A stretch of DNA of 64,000 bases. Source: Streptomyces avermitilis MA-4680 = NBRC 14893 (GTDB lineage Bacteria; Actinomycetota; Actinomycetes; Streptomycetales; Streptomycetaceae). The DNA lies in assembly GCF_000009765.2 (NCBI RefSeq), contig NC_003155.5, forward strand, positions 7,254,001 through 7,318,000, in the 5' to 3' direction. A program made the position numbers and the translations under genes. Position 1 is the stretch's first letter, and every line of letters begins with the position of its first letter. Shown piece after piece: positions 58,762-64,000 of the stretch. The notes beneath the pieces were generated by a model. That model searched no databases and was not told the DNA's origin. It saw only the letters and a list, made by a program, of their open reading frames with translations.

Positions 58762-59780
58762 CCGGCCTGGGGACGCTGCTTGGCCTTGTCGGTCACGGCC
58801 CAGCTGTCGAGGTACGAGAACTGGTCGTAGGTCCTGCCGTGCGAGGTGCGGGTGTCACGGAAGCCCAGGAATTCGTAGGTGTCCGGGTCGAAGATGAAGG
58901 AGTTGCCGGCCCCGGTCTCGGCGTTGGAGCGGTGCGAGAACCGATCGTCGAAGGTGATCGCGACACCCCTCCGTCCGGCGGCGTCCTTCTGGTTCGGCAC
59001 CGCCTTCACCCCCGGCACCATGGCCAGGGCCTCATAGGCCGCGGGCCGCAGGTCCTCCGGCATCACCGGCACGAGCATGAGCAGCCCGACGAGGGAGAAG
59101 TGGATCTGCGACCATTCCTGATCCCCGATTTCGTCGATCGAGTGCGGGGTCCTGCCACCGAAGTTGAGTTTCAGGATGAGCTTCGCCGGATCGGTCGGCA
59201 GGCTCTTGAGCGTGTCCCAGTCCTGCGGCGGCCACATGGACACCGACTCCACGTGGTCGCCCGGCCGCTTCTTGTACGGCACCGACCACCAGCCCTTGCC
59301 GATCTCCATGATCCATGAGGGCTTGGTGTCGTCCACGGACCGCCAGGTCTCGTCGACGTAGGTCTTCTTCGCTCCGGTCTCCCGCTCGGTCTCCTTGATG
59401 ATCTCCTTGGTGTAGATGAACTGGTCGTCGCGCGGAGCGACCGCCGTCTCGTGCTCGCGCGAGAACGCCGCCGCCCCGTACAGCACGGTCCGCGCGCTCA
59501 CGTTCCGCAGCGCCGGGGAGCTGCTGGAGGGCGGTGTCGCGGTGCGCCGTGCACCTCCGTCGTCGTCGCGTACCGCCACCAGGACCGTGGCGGCGACCGC
59601 CGCGGCCACGGTGGCGGTCAGGGCGATGCGCACGACGGGACGGCGGCGTCGTACGACCGGAGCCGGGTCGTTCATCGCTGCGAACAGACGGACGCGCACC
59701 CGGTGCCGGGTCTCGTCGTCGAGCGGGGGTGCCCCCGCGTCCCAGTCGCGCAGCTGGTCGAGTTCGGGCGAGTCATGCAT
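58758..59780 (-). CDS. CU044_5270-family membrane protein, sigma-factor partner
   Basis: A 340-aa protein with a cytoplasmic N-terminus (residues 1-48), one transmembrane helix (about 50-70) and a large extracytoplasmic domain containing FIYTKEIIKET, DETWRSVDDTKPSW and FDPDTYEFLGFRDT. It overlaps the ECF sigma-factor gene by 8 bp, so it is probably its membrane-bound regulator or sensor, though I see no clear anti-sigma zinc motif. Start ATG 59780. Convergent with the EEP gene. Confidence 0.8.
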   Translation of the reverse strand: MHDSPELDQLRDWDAGAPPLDDETRHRVRVRLFAAMNDPAPVVRRRRPVVRIALTATVAAAVAATVLVAVRDDDGGARRTATPPSSSSPALRNVSARTVLYGAAAFSREHETAVAPRDDQFIYTKEIIKETERETGAKKTYVDETWRSVDDTKPSWIMEIGKGWWSVPYKKRPGDHVESVSMWPPQDWDTLKSLPTDPAKLILKLNFGGRTPHSIDEIGDQEWSQIHFSLVGLLMLVPVMPEDLRPAAYEALAMVPGVKAVPNQKDAAGRRGVAITFDDRFSHRSNAETGAGNSFIFDPDTYEFLGFRDTRTSHGRTYDQFSYLDSWAVTDKAKQRPQAG

Positions 59781-60393
59781 GGGCGTCTGCCTCCCGGAAA
59801 GCCGTCGGATCGGTGCCACCCAGTGCTTCGCGCAGTCTGCCGCGGGCCCGGTGCAGCCGTGATCTGACGGTGCCGACGGGCACGCCCAGGGCCTGGGCCG
59901 CCTCCTCGTAGTCGAGGCCGCCCCAGGCCACCAGCAGCACGACGTCACGGTGCCGGGCGGAGAGCCCGGACAGCGCGGCCGCCAGTTCCCGGCGCACCCC
60001 TGTGGCGCCGGCCCTGGCGACCGCGCGGTCCGCGACCGGCTCCTCGTGCTCGACCGGCTGCGGGACCCGGGCGAGCGCCTTGAAGCGGCGCGCCTCGGCT
60101 CTTCGGTGCCGGGCCACGAGGTTGGTCGCGATCCCGAACAGCCACGGGCGGGCGTCGGCCCGGCCGAGGTCGTACGTGTGACGTTGCCTGAAGGCCGTGG
60201 TGAACGTCTCCGCCGTCAGATCCTCCGCCGCCTCGGGACCGAGCCGCCGGGCCGCGTAACGGTGCACGGCGCCGGCGTATCGGTCGAAGAGGGCGGCGAA
60301 CAGCTCGGGCTCGTCCCGGGACCGTTCGATCACGCGGGCGTCACTCTCCTCGCGATGCTCCTCGCGGGCGACGACGTCCGGTCCGACGGTCAT
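59773..60393 (-). CDS. ECF-family RNA polymerase sigma factor
   Basis: A 206-aa sigma factor: region 2 (about 28-95; FAALFDRYAGAVHRYAARRLG, AEDLTAETFTTAFRQR, ARPWLFGIATNL) and region 4 (about 130-190; ALSGLSARHRDVVLLVAWGGLDYEEAAQALGVPVGTVRSRLHRAR, here given by positions). Promoters controlled are unknown. ATG 60393 has AAAGGAG 5 nt upstream. Coupled to the downstream membrane partner gene. Confidence 0.93.
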   Translation of the reverse strand: MTVGPDVVAREEHREESDARVIERSRDEPELFAALFDRYAGAVHRYAARRLGPEAAEDLTAETFTTAFRQRHTYDLGRADARPWLFGIATNLVARHRRAEARRFKALARVPQPVEHEEPVADRAVARAGATGVRRELAAALSGLSARHRDVVLLVAWGGLDYEEAAQALGVPVGTVRSRLHRARGRLREALGGTDPTAFREADAHA

Positions 60394-60506
60394 CGGGGCT
60401 CCTTTCGTTCGTGTGAACGCCTCGAAGGCTTGGGTTCTGTCAGGTGGTTCACCTCTCTTTCGCCGGTCGCCGCGATCGAGTTCCATCCGGGCCGGGGCAT
60501 GGGCAG

Positions 60507-60600
60507 GTTCCGGGCCGGGGCGTGCGAGAGTTCCGGGCCGGGAGCCTGCGAGAGTGCCGGGAGCCTGCGAGAGTTCCGGGCCGGGGGGCGGGCGAGAAGC
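60507..60600. repeat. Imperfect tandem repeats of about 19-24 bp
   Basis: Four copies of a GTTCCGGGCCGGG(A/G)...TGCGAGA unit, some shortened, lie in the gap between the sigma-factor gene and the next gene. No coding potential. Likely slippage-prone. Confidence 0.65.
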
Positions 60601-60620
60601 CCGGGCCGCGGGCATGCGAA

Positions 60621-60650
60621 AGGCCCGCCCGGATTGCTCCGGACGGGCCT
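60621..60650 (-). terminator. Terminator after the DUF/low-complexity membrane gene
   Basis: AGGCCCGCCCGGA (60621-60633) and TCCGGACGGGCCT (60638-60650) pair over 13 bp with one mismatch, loop TTGC; on the minus strand it is followed by TTTCGC. It starts 14 bp after the stop at 60664. Confidence 0.8.
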
Positions 60651-60663
60651 CGGCCGGTCGGGC

Positions 60664-61308
60664 TCAGACCACCGCGCCCCGCCCCGGATCCTCGTCGTCC
60701 TCGTCACCCGTGCGCATGCGCATCACCAGCGTGGCGAAGCCGCCGAGGAAGCCGCCGATGCCGACCGTGGTGAGCCACCAGGTCATGTCCCAGCCCAGAA
60801 GGACCGCCAGCAGGAGCAGGATCGGCCCGCCCACCACCCCGAGCCAGGCGAACTTCGCCGTCGCGTCGGCCGCGGGCAGCGGCGGCGGCTCCGGCGGTAC
60901 GAAATGGCCCTCGTCGTCCTCGTCGAAGTCGTCCTCGGACGCGTCCGGCGCCGCGTAGTCGCGCGGGCCGCCGCCGATGCCCGGCGCGAAGGCGACCGAA
61001 CTGCCCAGCGGCTTACCGGCCGAGGGCTTGTCGGCGGACCCGGACCCGGAGCCGGCGTCCGAGGCGGAGTCCGATCCCGGGTCCGCATCCGATTCTGATC
61101 CCGGGTCCGCACCCGAACCGGCTCCCGCGTCGCCGTCGTTGGTCTCCGGATCGAGGAGTGCCAGGTCCTCTATCGACTTGAACGGCTTCGCGCCGGGCGG
61201 GTCCGGCGGCTCCTCGCCGTACCCGGCGACGATCGCCGCCCACGCGGCCTCCTCGTCGATCGGCACGCCCTTCTCCTCCGGCTCGCGGTCGGAGTCGTGC
61301 TCAGCCAC
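60664..61308 (-). CDS. Low-complexity membrane protein, function unknown
   Basis: A 214-aa protein. The N-terminal 150 residues are acidic and disordered, with a Gly/Ser/Asp repeat (GSGADPGSESDADPGSDS) at about 64-81 and Pro/Glu stretches. Two transmembrane helices follow (about 153-170 and 173-193), then an acidic tail. The conserved start is AEHDSDREPEEKGVPIDEEAAW. GTG 61308 overlaps the upstream esterase gene by 8 bp, so they are coupled. Not recognised beyond being conserved in streptomycetes as far as I recall. Confidence 0.78.
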   Translation of the reverse strand: MAEHDSDREPEEKGVPIDEEAAWAAIVAGYGEEPPDPPGAKPFKSIEDLALLDPETNDGDAGAGSGADPGSESDADPGSDSASDAGSGSGSADKPSAGKPLGSSVAFAPGIGGGPRDYAAPDASEDDFDEDDEGHFVPPEPPPLPAADATAKFAWLGVVGGPILLLLAVLLGWDMTWWLTTVGIGGFLGGFATLVMRMRTGDEDDEDPGRGAVV

Positions 61309-62110
61309 CGGTGGCCGTCCCTTCCTGCTGGTCCACGTGTCCCACCCCGGACTTCTTGCCGACGGCGGGTGCGAGCCTGCCGAGGAAGGCGTAGCTCTCC
61401 TCGAAGATCCGGTCCGCGTCGTGGTCCAACGTCGCCACGTGGTAGCTCTGTTCCAGCAGGCTCTCCGTCACGTCCGTGGACGACACCCGGCTGAGGATGC
61501 GCGCCGAGTCGGCCGGCGGCACCACATGGTCCTGCGGGCTGTGCAGCAGCAGCATCGGCTGGGTGACCTGGGGCAGCTCGCCGTCGACCAGCGCGTAGAG
61601 GTTCCGCATGGAGTGGGCCGCGTGCAGCGGGACGCGGGAGTAGCCGATCTCGACGCCGCCCTCCTTCGCGATGTCGCTGATGATCCCCTTCACGGAAGGG
61701 ACGAGGTGCCGCAGCACCGGAAGGGCGTACGCGGCCGGGCCGTGCACCTTGTTCGCCGGGTTGACGAGCACGAGGCCGCTGATCTCGTCCCCGTGCTTCG
61801 CGGCCAGCCGCATCGCCAGCGCGGCGCCCATGGACAGACCGAAGACGAACACCTGTGTGCAGCGGTCGCGCAGGGCGCGCAGCTCGCGGTCCAGCTCCGC
61901 GTACCAGTCCTGCCAGCCGGTGAGCTGCATGTCCTCCCAGCGCGTGCCGTGCCCGGGCAGCAGGGGCAGCGACACGGTCAGACCGCGCTCGGCGAGATAC
62001 TCCGCCCAGGGGCGCAGCGACTGCGGGGAACCGGTGAAGCCGTGGCAGAGGAGGACGCCGACCTCCCCGCCCTCGTGGCGGTACGGCTCGGCTCCAGGAA
62101 GGACCGGCAC
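61301..62110 (-). CDS. Alpha/beta-hydrolase carboxylesterase (monoacylglycerol lipase-like)
   Basis: A 269-aa serine hydrolase. Oxyanion-hole motif CHGFTGSP near residue 22, nucleophile elbow GLSMGA (Ser near residue 93), acidic residue in HSPQDHVVPP near residue 199 and catalytic His in SYHVATLDHD near residue 230. It resembles bacterial monoglyceride lipase/esterase enzymes of the Est30 type; substrate inferred. GTG 62110 (VPVLPGAEPY) is chosen because AGGAG lies 7 nt upstream. Earlier ATG codons have no ribosome site. Confidence 0.87.
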   Translation of the reverse strand: MPVLPGAEPYRHEGGEVGVLLCHGFTGSPQSLRPWAEYLAERGLTVSLPLLPGHGTRWEDMQLTGWQDWYAELDRELRALRDRCTQVFVFGLSMGAALAMRLAAKHGDEISGLVLVNPANKVHGPAAYALPVLRHLVPSVKGIISDIAKEGGVEIGYSRVPLHAAHSMRNLYALVDGELPQVTQPMLLLHSPQDHVVPPADSARILSRVSSTDVTESLLEQSYHVATLDHDADRIFEESYAFLGRLAPAVGKKSGVGHVDQQEGTATGG

Positions 62111-62296
62111 CTTCGGTCTCCTGTTCATGAGGTGGGTGTTCATGAGGGGGGTGATCACGAAAAGCACGACGAGCGTGCCCCGAGGCTTCGAGGCGTACTT
62201 CACCGTACGCGACCGCACTGACACCGACCAGGGTCGTCGGCTCCTTTGAGGGTGCCCCGGGATAGGGTCTGATCGACAGACACAGGAGGCATTCGG

Positions 62297-63079
62297 TTGA
62301 TCTACGGCGCCATGAAGTTTTCCATCGGGGGGCCACTGAAGCTTGCCTTCAGGCCCTGGGTGGAAGGCCTCGAGAACATTCCCGCCGAGGGACCCGCCAT
62401 CCTGGCGAGCAATCACCTGTCGTTCTCGGACTCGTTCTTCCTGCCCGCGGTCCTCGACCGCAAGGTGACCTTCATCGCGAAGGCCGAGTACTTCACGACT
62501 CCCGGCATCAAGGGGCGTATGACGGCCGCCTTCTTCAAGGGCGTCGGTCAGCTGCCGGTGGACCGCTCCGGCGCGCGCGGCGCGGGCGAGGCGGCCATCA
62601 AGAGCGGCATCGAAGTCATCGAGCGGGGTGAGCTGTTCGGTATCTACCCGGAGGGCACGCGCTCGCCCGACGGCCGGCTGTACCGCGGCAAGCCCGGCGG
62701 TCTCGCGCGCGTGGCACTCGCCACCGGCGCGCCCGTCATCCCGGTCGCCATGATCGACACCGAGAAGATCCAGCCGCCCGGGAAGGTGATGCCCAAGCTG
62801 ATGCGCCCGGGCATCCGCATCGGCAAGCCGCTGGACTTCGGCCGCTACAGCGGCATGGAGCACGACCGCTTCGTGCTGCGCGCGGTGACCGACGAGGTCA
62901 TCTACGAGATCATGAAGCTCTCCGGCCAGGAGTACGTCGACATGTACGCCACGGCCGCGAAGCGGCAGATCGCGGACGCGGCGAAGGCCGAGAAGCAGGC
63001 CCAGAAGGACGCCGAAAAGCAGGCGCAGAAGGAACTCGAGGCCCGGCAGGCCCTGGAGAAGGAACGGTCCGGCTCCTAG
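62297..63079 (+). CDS. plsC: 1-acyl-sn-glycerol-3-phosphate acyltransferase (PlsC family)
   Basis: Adds an acyl chain to lysophosphatidic acid or a related lysolipid. The 260-aa product has the acyltransferase motif NHLSFSD near residue 39, GQLPVDRSGARG near residue 84 and YPEGTRSPDG near residue 115, followed by an Ala/Lys/Glu/Gln coiled tail (about 218-255). A homologue (Rv2182c) lies near pimB' in mycobacteria. The start is TTG 62297, with AGGAGG 7 nt upstream. Divergent from the esterase gene. Confidence 0.9.
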   Translation: MIYGAMKFSIGGPLKLAFRPWVEGLENIPAEGPAILASNHLSFSDSFFLPAVLDRKVTFIAKAEYFTTPGIKGRMTAAFFKGVGQLPVDRSGARGAGEAAIKSGIEVIERGELFGIYPEGTRSPDGRLYRGKPGGLARVALATGAPVIPVAMIDTEKIQPPGKVMPKLMRPGIRIGKPLDFGRYSGMEHDRFVLRAVTDEVIYEIMKLSGQEYVDMYATAAKRQIADAAKAEKQAQKDAEKQAQKELEARQALEKERSGS

Positions 63080-63109
63080 ACGCGTCCGTCAGGGGTGGGG
63101 GTGGGGGAC

Positions 63110-64000
63110 ATGGCCAAGCGGGTCAGAGTCATGAGTATGTCGGTCGAGCAGCCGCTGTGGCGTGCGCTGACCGGATACCGCGTGCTCACGATGTTGTACG
63201 CCGTCGGGCTCTTCGCGACCGCGTACGGCACGTTCGACCGTCCGTGGGTCGCCGTCGCCTACTACGCCGTGCTGTGCGGCTGGACCCTGGCGACCCTCCC
63301 CAAGGTCGCGAACGCGGCGAGCTGCACCAAGCGGTTCCTGGCCGCCGACCTCACCATCGCGCTCGTCGGCATCCTCCTCACGCCGCTCGCCGACGCGCAC
63401 GAGCGGATCGTCGCGGGCGGGCCGACGCTGCCGTCGATATGGACCGCGGGGTCCGTCCTGGCGTTCGCGGTCAAGGGCGGCTGGCGCTGGGCGGCCTTCG
63501 CCTCGACGGCGGTCGCCGTCGCCAACGTCTTCGAGCGCCAGGCCCCCGCCCGGGACACCGTGCACAACGTGATCCTCGTGTGGGTCGCCTCCATCGCGAT
63601 CGGCTACGTCGTCGAAGTCGCCCGCGCCTCCGAGCGCACCCTCGCGCGCGCCCTGGAGATCGAGGCCGCGACCCGCGAGCGGGAGCGGCTCGCCCGAGAC
63701 ATCCACGACAGTGTTCTTCAGGTCCTCGCGATGGTGCAGCGCCGCGGTGCCGTGCTCGGCGGCGAGGCCGCGGAGCTGGGCCGGATGGCCGGCGAGCAGG
63801 AGGTGGCCCTGCGCACCCTGGTCGCCGGCGGTTTACTGCCGGCGTCGCGGGTGTCGGAGGACGAGTCCCAGGGCGCGGTCGTCCGCGCGGTGGAGGAGCC
63901 CGACGAGGAGGGCCCGCTCGATCTGCGCGCGCTCCTCGTGCCGTACGCCACCGCGAAGGTCACCTTCTCGGAGCCCGGCGCCCCGGTGCGGCTGGCCCAC
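63110..64000 (+). CDS. macS: MacS-family sensor histidine kinase, 3' end beyond window
   Basis: The 297 codons visible include about five transmembrane helices (about 22-40, 45-62, 72-90, 105-125, 140-160) and the phosphoacceptor motif LARDIHDSVLQVLAMV with His199, then the start of the kinase core. It matches the MacS sensor of the Streptomyces MacRS system. A response regulator should follow outside the window. Codon 242 (63833-63835) is TTA, the only in-frame TTA I noticed in this window; translation should therefore depend on the bldA tRNA. ATG 63110; alternative in-frame ATGs lie a few codons later. Confidence 0.87.
   Translation, partial: MAKRVRVMSMSVEQPLWRALTGYRVLTMLYAVGLFATAYGTFDRPWVAVAYYAVLCGWTLATLPKVANAASCTKRFLAADLTIALVGILLTPLADAHERIVAGGPTLPSIWTAGSVLAFAVKGGWRWAAFASTAVAVANVFERQAPARDTVHNVILVWVASIAIGYVVEVARASERTLARALEIEAATRERERLARDIHDSVLQVLAMVQRRGAVLGGEAAELGRMAGEQEVALRTLVAGGLLPASRVSEDESQGAVVRAVEEPDEEGPLDLRALLVPYATAKVTFSEPGAPVRLAH

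Noticed and set aside
60507..60600. CRISPR-like array upstream of the sigma factor
   Set aside because: Repeats are imperfect, directly adjacent and vary in length, with no spacers.

Overview
The window is chromosomal DNA from a Streptomyces or very close relative. The evidence is very high GC, near-exclusive G/C third codon positions, frequent GTG/TTG starts, 4-nt ATGA/GTGA couplings, a SAM-IV-type riboswitch, and a gene order that matches from memory the part of the Streptomyces core between pepA and the macS-type sensor kinase gene. Several blocks also match the Mycobacterium tuberculosis region around Rv2181-Rv2202c (adoK, ctaC, qcrCAB, ctaE, trpD, NlpC/P60, pimB', fadD15, the SRPBCC and ArsA-like genes, plsC). 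No rRNA, tRNA, CRISPR array, prophage or insertion sequence was seen.

Layout. 0.2-10.4 kb: leucyl aminopeptidase (pepA), then late cobalamin genes (cobS, cobT, a metallo-hydrolase-like/CobU fusion) interspersed with a DUF2156 aminoacyl-lipid synthase-like gene, its coupled rhomboid-like membrane partner and a zinc-ribbon methyltransferase. 10.4-19.3 kb: a second methyltransferase coupled to a DUF3043 gene, pspA-pspAA (envelope stress), a two-component pair and an RND exporter. 19.3-26.2 kb: nadA, an IscA/ErpA-type Fe-S carrier, a large membrane-anchored protein with an EAA-repeat cytoplasmic tail, adenosine kinase and a cysteine desulfurase-TusA fusion. 26.5-36 kb: the aerobic respiratory terminus ctaCDF, an L,D-transpeptidase and a pseudo-receiver, then ctaE-qcrCAB.

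36-49.6 kb: trpD; an aminotransferase class V gene behind a SAM-IV riboswitch; an Lrp-type RAM protein coupled to a rhomboid protease; a zinc-ribbon protein and a NYN-domain protein; two tandem NlpC/P60 hydrolases; a metallopeptidase-like lipoprotein; a MATE exporter; a GT87 mannosyltransferase; and a PimB'-type mannosyltransferase. 49.6-51.5 kb: a Tat-exported cholesterol oxidase that looks like an accessory insertion. 51.5-64 kb: long-chain acyl-CoA ligase, metallophosphoesterase, SRPBCC protein, ArsA-like ATPase, DUF5304 protein, glucokinase (glkA), an endonuclease/exonuclease/phosphatase protein, an ECF sigma factor with its membrane partner, a low-complexity membrane protein coupled to an esterase, PlsC acyltransferase, and the 5' part of a MacS-type histidine kinase.

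Functionally the window is housekeeping: respiration (cta/qcr), cofactors (B12, NAD, Fe-S and sulfur transfer, SAM control), and envelope building and surveillance (PIM mannosylation, acyltransfer, peptidoglycan hydrolysis, Psp response). The most interesting elements are regulatory or architectural: the SAM-IV leader with an overlapping hairpin, a 21-bp palindrome over the ctaE start codon, an in-frame TTA (bldA) codon in the sensor kinase, a candidate sigmaE promoter before pspA, operator-like palindromes before the acyl-CoA ligase and MATE genes, the desulfurase-TusA fusion, and an ArsA-like ATPase lacking the Walker A lysine. I found no clearly new multi-gene system.
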